A DNA stretch of 64,000 bases from Artemia franciscana (GCF_032884065.1 NC_088866.1:54506068-54570067), one strand, 5' to 3'; positions 32,841 to 45,135 are shown, numbered from the stretch's first letter. Numbers and translations: made by a program. Notes: generated by a model not told the origin, from the sequence alone.

Positions 32841-33520
32841 TATATTCACAACATACATTAGAAAGACAGTCAAATAAGTTGTAGGTTTCAACTTTCCTAT
32901 GCTATACTCAAGATTATGATCATTAATATATATTTTTTTTTACACAATGGTTAGTTAAAGCCTTGAGCCTTGATGCAGGTATTCAAATATAGAATGGTTG
33001 GTTTTGTTAGATTCAGGTTAAAGTAACTGCTAATGCATAACCCTATTGAAACATAATGTCTTATGTTTTGATTTGAATTGTAAGTTACATGGGATTCTTG
33101 TGGAGAACCAGACTGGTTGGGGCAGGCTATCTATTCTAGAACATCCTAAGCCGCATTAAATGCACCTTTCAATAACTAAGAAGGTCAATGGTCATTTCAT
33201 TTTCAATTTTATAGTTTACAAAAAATCAACTCTGCAGTTAACTTAATTGAGTTAAATCAGATATGGCTCTACAATAATCTACAAGTAAGAACTCATGCGA
33301 ATTTATAAGGATTTAGGATTGATGGAGGAGAAGTAGATGTGCTAGGATTTGGTAAGTCTCAGAGTATCTAAGATAAACCTTTCCCTAGATATATTCTAGC
33401 AGGAAAAAAAGTCCAAACCTGCACATTAAATTCTTCCTCTTCAACAGAACTTTCATCAGTATCAAATATATTGTCAATTAGGAGACTTGCAACCATACAC
33501 AAGGATTTCTTTCTTTCCAT
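31571..33520 (-). CDS. HARBI1-type PIF/Harbinger transposase, two exons, 375 aa
   Basis: Exon 1 is 33520-33419 (34 codons from ATG; Asp/Glu-rich end, donor CAG|GTTTGG). Exon 2 is 32596-31571 (acceptor CTTTTCCAG, then GCT TGC GCC). The junction is phase 0. Exon 2 begins with a helical segment and a helix-turn-helix (SYRSVANRFNVSKSSVYRAL). The DDE nuclease follows: Asp in GVVGAIDGTHI (about residue 178), Asp in IIGDSAYPL (about 257) and Glu in MAIERAFSHLKGRF (about 295). All three catalytic residues and the normal length (about 350-380 aa) are kept, so it could be active. It cuts the element at its ends and needs the Myb-like partner encoded on the other strand. I reject the ATG at 32614 because it lies in the intron. 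Confidence 0.88.
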
Positions 33521-35270
33521 CTTTTCTGAGCTGATCCTTAGATTTCACCAAAATGTGAAAGCCTGGAAAAGAATAATAAATTAAATTGAACCAATGATAG
33601 TTAACAACAAACTTTTTTTCAAAGTCGAATACAGCAAAATAGCATTTGAGATTTAACACTTATGCACAGCATGCATAATTTACAGTCCTTATACTTACAC
33701 TCAAGGTCCTGACCCTTTCTATATTGTTTTTTGGTAAGGAAGTATTAATCAACACCTTGATGTATGTATTCAGATATAGAATTTTTGGTTGTGTTAAATT
33801 CAGGTAAAAGTAACTACCTATGCTAAACCCTCATCAAAACAAAACATCTTTTGTTTTTAAAATTGCAAGTTGCATGAGATTATTTTGAAGCAGCAAATTT
33901 TGATTGATTGAAAGCAAGCCATTCTATAACATACTGAGCTGTGCTTAATTCAACTTTCAGTTCATCAAGATGGTCAAGCTGTTATTTTATTCATAATTCT
34001 GAGTTAACTAGAAGTAATTTCAATTTATATTTATCTCCTTCAACATTAACTTACATTTGACATTCTAATTAAAAACCCCAAGAAACTGGGACTTGTCTTC
34101 AGTTAACTGAGAAAGGAGGAAATAAATTCAAATGTTCAACACCATGGAATATACATTTAAGTGGATTCAAAAAGATGGGAACACTTTCATGTACTAATAC
34201 TTTTTTGGACATTTTTTGGAATAAATATGAATATTTTTTTTTTTTTGGGGGGGGGGGGGTTCCTTATGCAAATAGAATAACAATCTTCCCTGGCCATTCT
34301 TGGCCCATAGTAATTATATTAAGTCTTTGCACTCAGAACAGCAGTGGAGCTACATCTGACATCTCATTTGTTGTAATTTTTCAGAGGAGCAGGTTGCAAG
34401 CCAGCTCCCCAATCATCCTCTTTCTTAGTCAGGCTCAGGACTAGACATGGCAGATTATCAAAAAAATCTTGGGCAAATGGGAACCAAGGTAAAAACTCAT
34501 GAACTAAGCCTTTGCCTAGGAATATTCTTTCTGCAAATAATTCCCAAGTATAAAATATTTTTGATCAAATAAGTTTTGTATTTATACTCAAGGTTATAAC
34601 CCTTTCTACATTGTTTTTCTTTGTAGGGAAGTATTAATTAAAACATTGATTTTACAACATCCTGAGCTGAACATAATTTAACTTTCAGTTCATCAAGATG
34701 GTCAAGCTGTTATTTTATTAATTCTGAATTAACTAAAAGTGTTCAATTAATCTCTATCTCCTTCAACATAACTTATATTTAACATTCAAAAACCCCAAGA
34801 AACTGGGAGTTGTCTTTAGTTAACTGATAAAGGAGGCAGTAATTTCAAATTTTTAACACCATGTAATAGCCTATGAATTTAAGTGGATTCAAGATGATGG
34901 GAATACTTTCATGAACAAATGCTTTTTTGTAAATAGATACTTTTTTTTTGGGGGGGGGGGGGGGTTCCTTATGCAAATAGAATATCAATCTTCCAGGCCA
35001 TTATTGGCCTATATGGCATCTATTCAGTCTTTGCACTCAGAACATCAGTGGAGCTAGCCTACAACTGACATGTAATTTCCAGTCATTTTTCACAGGAGCA
35101 GGTTTCGAGCAAGCTGCCCAGTCATTCTTTTTCTTTAGTCAGGCTCAGGACTAGAAATGGCAGATTATTTAAAAAAAATTCTGGGCAGGTGGGAACCAAG
35201 GCAAAGACTCATGATCTAAGCATTTGCTTAGGAATATTCTATCTGCAAATAATTTCCAAATATCAAATAT
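32630..35270 (+). repeat. Three diverged tandem segments of 0.7-0.9 kb
   Basis: Segments near 32630-33420, 33560-34520 and 34560-35270 share landmarks such as ATAGCATTTGAGAT, AAGTATTAAT, TCATCAAGATGGTCAAGCTG and TTCCTTATGCAAATAGAAT. The last two also share a T9G12-type run (34236-34259 and 34938-34966). HARBI1 exon 1 lies between the first and second segment. Confidence 0.6.
32773..32837. repeat. (TA)n-rich tract in the HARBI1 intron
   Basis: Imperfect TA dinucleotide repeat of about 65 bp. Confidence 0.8.
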
Positions 35271-35525
35271 TTTTAATCAGAAAACTAGGCTATCAACCAT
35301 AAACGGGGATTCAATTTCTTTACACCTTCTCGGAGCTGTTCCTTAAATTCAAACAAAATGACTAATCCTTCCTCCAGTTCCAAAAATTCCTTAGGCTCAT
35401 GTAAATTTAATTTGAAAACAACGCTACTGCTTGTCAGCTTACTGTGCCGTTCCCACTGGCAGTTACTGCAGTAAAAATGGGCAGTTACCGCGCAGCTACT
35501 GAAAAACCGTCAGAACACACCCTTT

Positions 35526-38235
35526 GGGTGTGTTCCAGGGACTTACTGTAGTAACCGAATGGTTACTATTTCCGTTCCTAGTGGGAAAATGGTTACTGCC
35601 CAACCCGCTGGGAACGAGAATAGTTACTGCCGGCAGTAACCGCAGTAAGTGATTTTCTTACCGTGCTCAAAAGAATGGTTAGCGCAGTAAGTACATAATT
35701 CACCTTCTTCAACAAAAATCTCATTCAACAAAAAATAAATATGGACAAGAATGAAGTAATGGAATATCAATTTATTTGCTTGGAAAAAGGTGGGACAGTA
35801 ATTTTTCAAAAGAAAGAGGGATCTGAGCCAGGTTAGTAAATCACCATATTTTGGGATCAACATGAAAGGACACCCTGAGTAGTAGGCTATCTATTAGCAA
35901 GTAGGTTAAATCAATGAAAAACTTATTATTTAATTTAAAGATTTCCATGTTTTCTGGCATATCCAGGCATAATTATTACCTTAAATTGCCATTTGGAATC
36001 ATTCTAAGGATTGACTTCTTCCAGGTAACATTGAGGCTCCATTAAATTGCCACATGGTAGCATTTTAAGCATTAACTCCTTTTAGGCTCTGTAAACAGGC
36101 CTAGGTGAAGTATTACAGATAAGTTGAGGATTTATGGGCTGCCAAATCATTATTCTGAGACTGTCTTTAATCCTATTGAAGAAGTAGGCTAGGGTAGACT
36201 ATTCAGAGTCTATTCCAAAGGATGGTAATTTTATCCAGTAAAATTATAGTTGATTGACTTCTTGCTATCACTGAAAGGGGTTAGGTTAGGAAAATGAAAC
36301 TTTCAGGGATGGGTCTACAGGCTAAAGTATGTCCTGGGAAGGTATTTCAAAGTACACATCTCTACTCATTCTTGCTCTAGAGGGCCCTGATCTTTGATGA
36401 CCTTCAAAAATATATATTGCTGAAGTTACATGTTTCCCATTGATTCTGCCAATCTATCCCTCAACCTTTAACTCCCTGTTAATTGAAGCAACTGTAACAA
36501 AGCAAGAATGGGGGAAAAGGTAACAGGTGACAGAATACATTGGAACTACTTAATTTTGGCTATATATTTGCACATTAGGCAGGTTGGAGGTAAATTATAG
36601 TATAGAGATGCATGCTTTTCCTTGTGGTATGTAGGCTAAGTAGAAGGTCACTTGTACCTGATGCTGTCCGTGTTGTTTTTAGTTGGATGGGAAACATCCA
36701 AAGAAAGTTTCCTTTGAAAAGGAAAGGTGAGAATGCCCAAAAGTGAGATTGAATTTGTCAAAGCTTGGAGGTTTGCCCCTTGAGTCTGTTTAAAGGAAAA
36801 TGGATTCATAATTGAAGCTTTGTTCATTTCAATCTTAAGAGTGACCTATATTTGTGACAATTCATTAAATGGTTGTAAAGGGTACTTTTGTTTATTCATT
36901 TGTCTTCTTTGTTTTCTAACAGTTTTTTTAATCTTTAAATTGATATCCATTTCTTACAAATTTTTATTGATACTAGAGGTTCATTTGCAAGTTTTCACCT
37001 ACTTTGTAATCTTTGGTCTCACAATTACATTTAAATTTACTGAAGCTAGGAAACATAGAGCTACTATCTATTTAAAGAAAATCAATGGATATAAGTAGGT
37101 TTTATTGTATTTAAGCCCTAGGGCCATGGCAATTAAAGACAAATTAAAGAAGATTAACTTTAAAATACTGGACATTAAATAAGCATGATAGTCACAAAGA
37201 AAAACAAATAAGAAAAATTATACTTCTGTGTTCAGTTGCCAACCTGAGCAACAGTCATAAATTTTTTTAATCTTGCAGAACATTCACCCCAATTATATTC
37301 ACAAGCTATCTCTCATGACCCACACTCTTGTCCATACATCCACATTTCAGGGAAATAGAAGGACCATCATACTGGTATTCTTCATTTTTACTTATATTTA
37401 ATGGGTTTAGAAAGATATTTTCTATGGCTAAGTCAGTAGGCCAGTAAAGGACCTGGTGGTCCTTTAGCCAGGTAGTGCAATAGGAAGCTAGGGACCAGCC
37501 AGCCTACGCTCTTACATGCCCTTCCTTCTTACTGTCCCTATATTTCCATCTATACTCATTTAAAGTTAGGCCAATTCTAGCTGAAGTTAGTCATATCACC
37601 AACCCCTATCCAAGACAAAATAAACTGACAATGCCAGGAATTAAACCTGTACACCTTGGACAAAGCATTCCAGCCCAGAGTGCCTACCACTTACCAAGGA
37701 AAACAAATTTGATCAGTGAACAATAATTATTTAAAAACAAGTAGAATATTGAAAAAAAAAAATGCTAGTTGTCCCATTACTATCCTGTAAATGCTATAGG
37801 CCCATTTTATTTAGACAAATCAATTTAAGACAGGTATCAACAAAACTCCATCAGGGACTGTATATGCTTAAGATACAATCAAGCTATTTGAATGCTTAGT
37901 TTTGTGATATTCTAGTCTTGAAATAATAAAACAAGAGAAAAAGTATATGATCTATTTATTTTTCACCAGCTCATTTGAGCAAAATCATTTGTGACAGCCA
38001 AATGCCCATGGTTGGCTTAGAACCTCTCTAAATGCTCTGAAACAGAAGGAATAAAAAAATTATACTAATCAGCATTAAACTGTCCCTTAAATTTAAACAC
38101 GTTCATTTAATTCGAAAATGACGCTACTGCTAGTCAACTTACTGTGCCGTTCCCACTGGCTCTACTGCAGTTAGAAATGGGCAGTTACCGCGCAGTAACT
38201 GCAGTTACTGAAAAACCGTCAGCTGGAACACACCC
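35526..38235 (+). mobile_element. Harbinger copy 2, internally deleted (2.7 kb)
   Basis: Both termini are present (GGGTGTGTTCC at 35526, GGAACACACCC ending at 38235). It keeps exon 1 of the Myb gene (35741-35831, donor intact) and half a MITE (36236-36410). It then jumps to DNA matching the part downstream of exon 2 in copies 1 and 3. Exons 2-3 and HARBI1 are gone, so it is non-autonomous. It contains the SINE on the minus strand. Confidence 0.8.
37433..37690 (-). mobile_element. tRNA-derived SINE inside Harbinger copy 2
   Basis: Minus-strand copy of the SINE at 21650-21925; the B-box-like motif is at about 37636-37650. Both copies sit at the same place within Harbinger-related sequence. They therefore descend from one insertion into the transposon rather than two. 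Confidence 0.6.
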
Positions 38236-38238
38236 ATT

Positions 38239-41200
38239 GGGTGTGTTCCAGGGACTTACTGAAGTAACCGAATGGCTACTATTTCCGTTCCTAGTAGGAA
38301 AATGGTTACTGCCCAACCCGCTGGGAACGAGAATAGTTACTGCCGGCAGTAACCGCAGTAACTGATTTTCTTACCGTGCTCAAAAGAATGGTTAGCGCAG
38401 TAAGTACATAATTCACCTTCTTCAACAAAAATCTCATTCAACAAAAAATAAAAATGGACAAGAATGAAGTAATGGAATATCAAGTTATTTGCTTGGAAGA
38501 AGGTGGGACGGTGATTTTGCAAAAGAAAGAGGGATCTAAGCCAGATTAGTAAATCACGATATTTTTGGATCAACATTAAAGGACAACCAGAGTAGTAGGC
38601 TATCAATTAGCAAGTAGGTTAAATCAATGAAAAACTTATTATTTAATTTAAAGATTTCCATGTTTTCTCGCATATCCAGGCATTATTGTTACCTTAAATT
38701 GCCATTAGGAATCATTCTAAGGATTGACTTCTTCCAGGTAACATTGTGAGGCTTCATTAAATTGCCACATGGGAGCATTCTAAGCATTGACTCCTTTTAG
38801 GCTCTGTAAACAGGCCTAGGTGAAGTATTACAGATAAGTTGAGGATTTATGGGCTGCCAAATCATTATTCTGAGACTGTCTTTAATCCCATTGAAGAAGT
38901 AGGCTAGGGTAGACTATTCAGAGTCTATTCCAAAGGATGGTAATTTTATTCAGTAAAATTCAAGTTGATTGACTTCTTGCTATCACTGAAAGAGGTTAGG
39001 TTAGGAAAATGAAACTTTCAGGGATGGATCTACAGGCTAAAGTATGTCATGGGAAGGTATTTCAAAGTACACATCTCTACTCATTCTTGCTCTAGAGGGC
39101 CCTGACCTTTGATGACCTTCAAAAATAGGCTATGTGTGTTATAAAAGTAAAACCTTACAAAATAGATCTTCTGCTTGAATGAAGTACAACCAAATTGTTC
39201 TCAGCTTCACAACTTTGCTAAATTCCAATTTATAAGGTTTCAAAGATATGCAAATACATTTCCTAAATTTTGAAAAAAAAAATGTTGATATGGCTCAGAA
39301 TTCTACTCAAATAACAGGAATTGAATTTTCAGAACTAAAGGCAGAGAAAAAGCAAATGGTACCTGAAAATTAAGGTAAAATGTTGTTTTGTCAAAATTTC
39401 AATAGGTATAGACCTGTCATGGAGTCAAATTTCAGGGCTCTCTAGAGGGAGAAGAAGTGGAGGTGGGTACTTTAAAGTACCTTCCCAGGATATACTTTAG
39501 CCTGTAGACCCATCCCTGAAAGTTTTATTTTCCTAACCTAGCTTCTTTCTGAGATAGCAAGAAGTAACTCAACTAGAATTTTATCTGTATGGTAAAAAAC
39601 ATCCTTCAAATTTTAGATATGCTCTAATTCTACAGGAGCGCAAAAAAAAAATGCTTTTTAAAATTGCCATCAAGAGATTAAATACCAACTAAATTGCCTG
39701 AGTAAAGCAAACCTCGGGAGACAAAAAACTTGAAATATGCTTAACTGCTTCTTCAACAGTTGCAAATTATCTGACAAAGAGTTAAGTACAGAATTTAAGC
39801 CAGAAAGGCCTTTTATGCTTTTTCTATTCTCACCAGAATGAAACACAAATCCAATGTTGACTTGCACAAAAAACTCCAGGTAAGTTGTAATAATTGGTCC
39901 TTTAGCCTGATGTAGCTGCTATTTGTTGCTATGAGTGCATTGTTTACTATTGGAGCCTAAAGTTGTCATGACAAGCTGCATGGTTGTGTGTACAACCCCT
40001 TATGCAATTCCCTCTTCTTTATATGCTTATTGTTGTTTAAGAATGATAAATCTTCACAGTAATCATGTAATCACAGTAAAATGGTTCATTGATTGCAGGA
40101 GGGCTAGAAAGATGGACATTAGAACAAGCTATGAGTTTGGAAATTAACATAAGAGGAATACCATTTTCTGATTTATACAAGCAGGCTGCACCTGCTGAGA
40201 GTCAGCAGACTATGGAAGAAACAACCAAAGAGAAAGTCGCAAAGAAGTTTTGTTCTGGGAAAGATATTGGTAAGTTAGTTATGGTTTCAGATCATAGCTG
40301 CAGAGAAGAGAAAATTGATGCCAGATGCACATTTTTTTTTGTCCTGTTCACATTAGCTTGGAAAACCATTAGTCACATTAGCTGAGAAATGAGGAACAGA
40401 CAAAAATGTGACCAGCAGTCACATTAGCTGGGAAATGAGCAACAGACAAAATTTCATTTTGTCTGTTGCTCATTTTTGGTCAATATTACTGAGGGGTCAC
40501 AGATAAGCACTAGAGTCCTCATTGATAAATAATATGTGCTTGCATATATATAGCTTGTTGCTACTTATTTTTCTCTGGGAATACAATGTTTGATGTGGCA
40601 TAAACCAAAGGAAGGACCTGTAGGCCTAGAGAAAAATATGTTAAAAAAACCGATTTTTTATAATTGCACAATAATTATGGCTTACACAATTTTACATGCA
40701 GTCTTGCTCTACTTTACCCCCAACCCTCCTAATGTAGAAATATATAGCTGAAGTTACATGTTTCCCATTGATTCTGCCAATCTATCCCTCAACCTTTAAC
40801 TCCCTGTTAATTGAAGCAACTGTGACAAAGCAAGAATGGGGGAAAAGGTGACAGGTGACAGAATACATTGGAACTACATAATTTTGGCTATATATTTGCA
40901 CATTAGGCAGGTTGGAGGTAAATTATAGTATAGAGATGCAAGCTTTTCCTTGTGGTATGTAGGCTAAGTAGAAGGTCAATTGTACCTGATGCTGTCTGTG
41001 TTGTTTTTAGTTGGATGGGAAACATCCAAAGAAAGTTTCCTTTGAAAAGGAAAGGTGAGAATGCCCAAAAGTGAGATTGAATTTGTCAAAGCTTGGAGGT
41101 TTGCCCCTTCAGTCTGTTTAAAGGAAAATGGATTCATAATTGAAGCTTTGTTCATTTCAATCTTAAAGGTGACCTATATTTGTGACAATTCATTAAATGG

Positions 41201-41300
41201 TTGTAAAGGGATACTTTTGTTTATTCATTTGTCTTCTTTGTTTTCTAACATTTTTTTTTAATCTTTAAATTTATATCCATTTCATACAAATTTTTATCAA
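38239..41300 (+). mobile_element. Harbinger copy 3, right end missing
   Basis: Starts GGGTGTGTTCCAGGG at 38239 and follows copies 1 and 2 until about 41300, where an unrelated repeat begins. No right terminus. Carries MITE 38951-39582. The segment 40745-41300 is very close to 36415-36970 of copy 2. Confidence 0.75.
38454..40269 (+). pseudogene. Myb-like gene remnant in Harbinger copy 3 (exons 1 and 2)
   Basis: Exon 1 (38454-38544) is still open, but the donor is changed from GT to AT at 38545 (CCAG|ATTAGT). Exon 2 (40099-40269, 171 nt as in copy 1) keeps both splice sites. Exon 3 is absent. The gene cannot make the protein. Confidence 0.75.
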
Positions 41301-41319
41301 ACAGTTCGTGGTAATGAAC

Positions 41320-42560
41320 TGTAGTAAGGAATGACCCGGCTCAATAGTAACCAAAACTCTAATAAATGGAATTTTGATACCAATACCTACATCAAAAGAA
41401 TCGCATTTTAATGCTGATTTTGAATATATAAGTTCAGTACGTCTTTCACAGTACTGAGTACTGACAATTCAACTGAAGAACGTGAAACAAAACTTGTAAT
41501 GTACCCCCCAACTCCACCAAAGAGGGCGTATCCGGTCCGGTTATGTCAGTCACCTATCTTGGACTTGCGCTTATTCTTTCCACCAAATTTCATCCTGATC
41601 TCTCCGCTTTAAGCGTTTTCTAAGATTCTCGGTCCCCCCCCTAATTACACTCGATCCGGTCGGGATTTAAAATGAAAGATCTGGATTTCGAGGTCCTTCT
41701 GAATATGAAATTTCATTAAGATACGATCTCTCTTTCGTAAGTTAAAAATACCTCATTTTTCTAATTTTTTAGAGCTAACCCCCCCCCCCAACTCCCACAA
41801 AGAGAGTGGATCCGTTCCGGTTATATTAATCACGTATCTAGGGCTTGTGCTTATTTGTCCCACCATGTTTCATCTCGATCCCTCAACTCTAAGCGTTTTC
41901 AAAGATTTTAGGTTCCCTCCCTCAATTCCCTCAATGTCACCGGATACAGTCGGGATTTAAAATAAGAGCTCTGAGACACGATATCCTTCCAAACTTCAAA
42001 TTTCATTAAGATCCGATCACTCCTTTGTAAGTTAAAAATATCTCATTTTTTCTAATTTTTCAGAATTAACCCCCCCCTGACTCCCACAAACAGAGCAGAT
42101 CCGTTTCGGTTATATAAATAACGTATCTAGGACTTCTGCTTATTTTTTCCCACCAAGTTTCATCCCGGTCCCTCCACTCTAAGCGTTTTCCAAGATTTTC
42201 GATTTCCCCCCTCCAACTCCCCCCTATGTCACCGGATCTGGTCGGGATTTAAAATAAGAGCTCTGAGACATGATATCCTTCCAAACATCAAATTTCATTA
42301 AGATCCCATCACCCGTTCGTAAGTTAAAAATACTTCATTTTTTTCTATTTTTTCCTAATTGACCGGCCCCAACTCCCCCCAGATAGTCAAATCGGGAAAA
42401 TAATTATTTCCAATTTAATTTGGTCCAGTCCATGATACGTCTGCCATATTTCATCGTCCTAGCTTACCTGGAAGGGCCTAAAGTAAAACAAAACGGGACA
42501 GAACGACAGACAGACCGACAGAATTTGCGATCGCTATATGTCACTTAAAACTATAAAAAC
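41320..42560 (+). repeat. Dispersed repeat with about three internal units of 270-290 bp
   Basis: Units beginning near 41505, 41776 and 42068 share a C-run followed by AACTCCCACAAAGAG, CTAAGCGTTTTC, GTCGGGATTTAAAAT, AAATTTCATTAAGATC and GTAAGTTAAAAATA. It ends with ACAGACAGACCGACAGAAT. The opening motif CCGGCTCAATAGTAA recurs at 43745. No ORF. It is much less AT-rich than its surroundings and truncates Harbinger copy 3. Confidence 0.65.
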
Positions 42561-42814
42561 TATTTTTGTGAAACGGTGCTATTGAGTTTTTTGAATTGGT
42601 GATTGTTCTGGCTAAAAGTGTTAACAACATTAATGCTGAAAAAGAAATACAAAGAGGCCTTCGAGGTCTTTGACAAAGATAAAGGATTAGCGTAAAGAGC
42701 GGGGCGTTGAGGAGGGAACAGCCCCTGTCATATACGGAGTGATTTCTGTTCGTTTTTAAGTTTTTACCCCTAATAAATAAGCTTTACGAGTAAAATCAAG
42801 GAGTTTTCACTTAC

Positions 42815-43340
42815 TCTAAGATGACAGCTCCATCTGGCATGGTGACCATGTTCTCCCCATGCTGAGGGGCTGCCCAGAGCGCATTCTTGCCTTTTATGGG
42901 GAACACAAGTATCGAAGGCATAGCAAATGTATTTCCATGGGGCTCCAGACTTTGCAGAGTGGTTGTTTCTGCATCGCAGGCCTTTACCCTTCTTGGAGGA
43001 GGGAAACATTGGTACATAGTTTCCTCAGAAAAAAAAAATCAAATTCTAGTTTGAGGTACGTGCCTGCTAAAATATGATGAAAATATAATGTTTTAGTAAC
43101 AAAATTACGGAAACTGCAACAGAGAATTATGGAAAGCATGCCATCCAGGACCCATTATATCAAATACCTAGTCTAATCACCACAAAATACTAAATGTTTA
43201 ATAAAAATATACCTGCATAGATACCGTTTATCTCGCTCATGCTAAGCTGATCATCTCCGAGTGGACATAGAAAAACAGTTTCGTCACAGATCAAGAACAG
43301 TGTTGTCACTCTCTGAGTCAAGTTGAAATTCACAACATGA
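42815..43340 (-). CDS. Two possible exons of an unrecognised host gene
   Basis: The upstream exon runs from about 43340 to 43214. It is open in only one frame (LTQRVTTLFLICDETVFLC, then GDDQLSMSEINGIYA) and ends GCAG|GTATAT. The downstream exon is about 43023-42815: acceptor TTTTTTCTGAG, donor GA|GTAAGT. Its most protein-like frame reads LEPHGNTFAMPSILVFP, then WAAPQHGENMVTMPDG. The composition is unlike the neighbouring repeats and could belong to a beta-propeller-type protein, but I do not recognise it. The exon phases as read do not match by one base; an error in the T10 run next to the acceptor, or a different acceptor, would explain that. Confidence 0.4.
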
Positions 43341-43380
43341 GATATGACACTCTTTAATGGAGAAGGTAGAAACGCAAGTT

Positions 43381-43698
43381 ACTCTATGTATACCTTTGAG
43401 GCGGCTATTAGTGATCGTTTGGCAGATTATTGAACCATTTTGCAATTTACCGTTTGCCAAAAAACTTGGTTGATGAGACGCACATTACTCTACATATACC
43501 TTTGCTGTGGCTATTAGTGATCGTTCGGTAGATTACTGAACCATTTGGCAATTTATCATTTGCCAAAAAACTTGGTTGATGTGACGCACATTACTCTATG
43601 TATACCTTTGCTGAGGCTATTAGTGATCGTTTGGAAGATTATTATACCATTTTGCCATTTACCATTTGCCAAAAAACTTGGTTGATGTGACGCACATT
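43381..43698 (+). repeat. 106-bp tandem repeat, three units
   Basis: Units start at 43381, 43487 and 43593, each ACTCTAYRTATACC … GACGCACATT. They differ from one another at roughly 10% of bases. A fourth unit breaks off after ACTCTACATATACA. Confidence 0.9.
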
Positions 43699-43877
43699 AC
43701 TCTACATATACATTTTAAATGAAACTATTAAATTAAATTGAGCGAACCGGCTCAATAGTAAACAAAACTCTAAAATACAGACTGTTGATATCAATAGATA
43801 CATCGAAGGAATCGAATTTTTATGCTAATCTATATATATAAAAATACGTTGTCTGTGTGTGTGTGGGTCTGTCGGGT

Positions 43878-43980
43878 GACGTCATGTTTGTGTGTTGACT
43901 GACGTCATGTTTATCGACTGACGTCATTATGAGGATTGAGTTGTATGCGTCATGAAGTTGTTTGTTGACTGACGTCATGT
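43878..43980. promoter_or_regulatory. Cluster of TGACGTCA palindromes
   Basis: Three perfect TGACGTCA sites and a fourth-like GTGACGTCAT lie within about 100 bp behind the Helitron 5' end. The same motif follows other 5' ends (45165-45245, 45680-45755, 50995-51025, 54025-54055). TGACGTCA is the binding site of CREB/ATF-type factors in animals. Use here is inferred only. Confidence 0.45.
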
Positions 43981-43998
43981 TTGTCAACTGATGAAATT

Positions 43999-44372
43999 AC
44001 ATACCGGGACACAAATGACGACCGGGACACAGGGAATATAAATGACGATCGGGAACCTCAAAGAGAAATTACAGACTGGGACACCCGGACACAAATCACG
44101 ACCGGGACACAGGGAATATAAATGACGACCGGGACATAGGGATACAACTACAACGGGGACGCCAGGGGCACAGGCGGGATATATAAATGACGACCGGGAC
44201 ACAGGGATTGTTCGAATAGAAATTTGAGACCGAGACACAAATGACGACTGGCACAGGGAATATAAATAACGATCGGGACACTCAAAGAGAAATTACAAAC
44301 TGGGATACCGGGACACAAATGACGACTGGGTCACAGGGAATATAAATGACGACCGGGACACAGGGACACATC
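43999..44372 (+). repeat. 27-bp Helitron minisatellite (GACCGGGACACAGGG type)
   Basis: Three unit types alternate: one with CAGGGAATATAAATGAC, one with CCGGGACACAAATGAC and one with CTCAAAGAGAAATTACAGAC, each 26-27 bp. The same arrays recur at about 44790-44925, 45257-45385, 46020-46425, 48738-48890 (inverted), 49670-50150 (inverted), 52330-52580, 57755-58250, 59200-59345 and 60050-60305. Confidence 0.85.
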
Positions 44373-44524
44373 ATTCGAATAATGAAGTATAGGTCTAAAT
44401 ACGGATTGTTTTTCCCAAGGACAATTATATGTTGCATGTTCAAGAGTCAGTAAACCTGACAATCTATTTATATGCACAGACAATGGGACAGCGAAGAATG
44501 TTGTATATTCGCATGTTTTACGTA

Positions 44525-44655
<131 letters not shown>

Positions 44656-45067
44656 ATCTTCTATTATTATATATATAAAAATAAGTTGTTTGTCTGTCTG
44701 TCGACTGACGTCATTAGGATTGAGCTGTATGTCGTCATGAAGTTAGTTGTCGTCATGTTTGTTATGACGACGTCATGTTTGTCAACTGATGAAATTACAG
44801 ACCGGAACACCGGGACACAAATGACGACCAGGACACCAGGAAACAGGGAATATAAATGACGACCGGGACACTCAAAGAGAAATTACAGACAGGGACACCG
44901 GGACACAAATAACGACCGAATCGATCTATATATATAAAAACTACCGTTGGGGGACATATAAATAGATTGTCAGGTTTACTGACTCTTGAACATGCAAAAT
45001 AAAAAAAAACTAAAAACTGAAAAACAAAAAAAAAACAAAAAAAGGAAAAAAACTGAAAAATAAAGGA

Positions 45068-45135
<68 letters not shown>

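Larger units (their letters stand above)
24539..35522 (+). mobile_element. PIF/Harbinger DNA transposon, copy 1 (apparently complete, about 11.0 kb)
   Basis: Left terminus GGGTGTGTTCCAG (24539) and right terminus …GAACACACCC (35522) are inverted repeats. TTT flanks both sides (24536-24538 and 35523-35525), fitting a 3-bp target duplication, though the usual Harbinger site is TWA. Inside are the two genes a Harbinger element needs: a Myb/SANT-like DNA-binding protein (plus strand, three exons) and a HARBI1-type DDE nuclease (minus strand, two exons). The size is inflated by two MITE copies inside a tandem duplication and by threefold repeated non-coding DNA at 32.6-35.3 kb. Confidence 0.8.
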
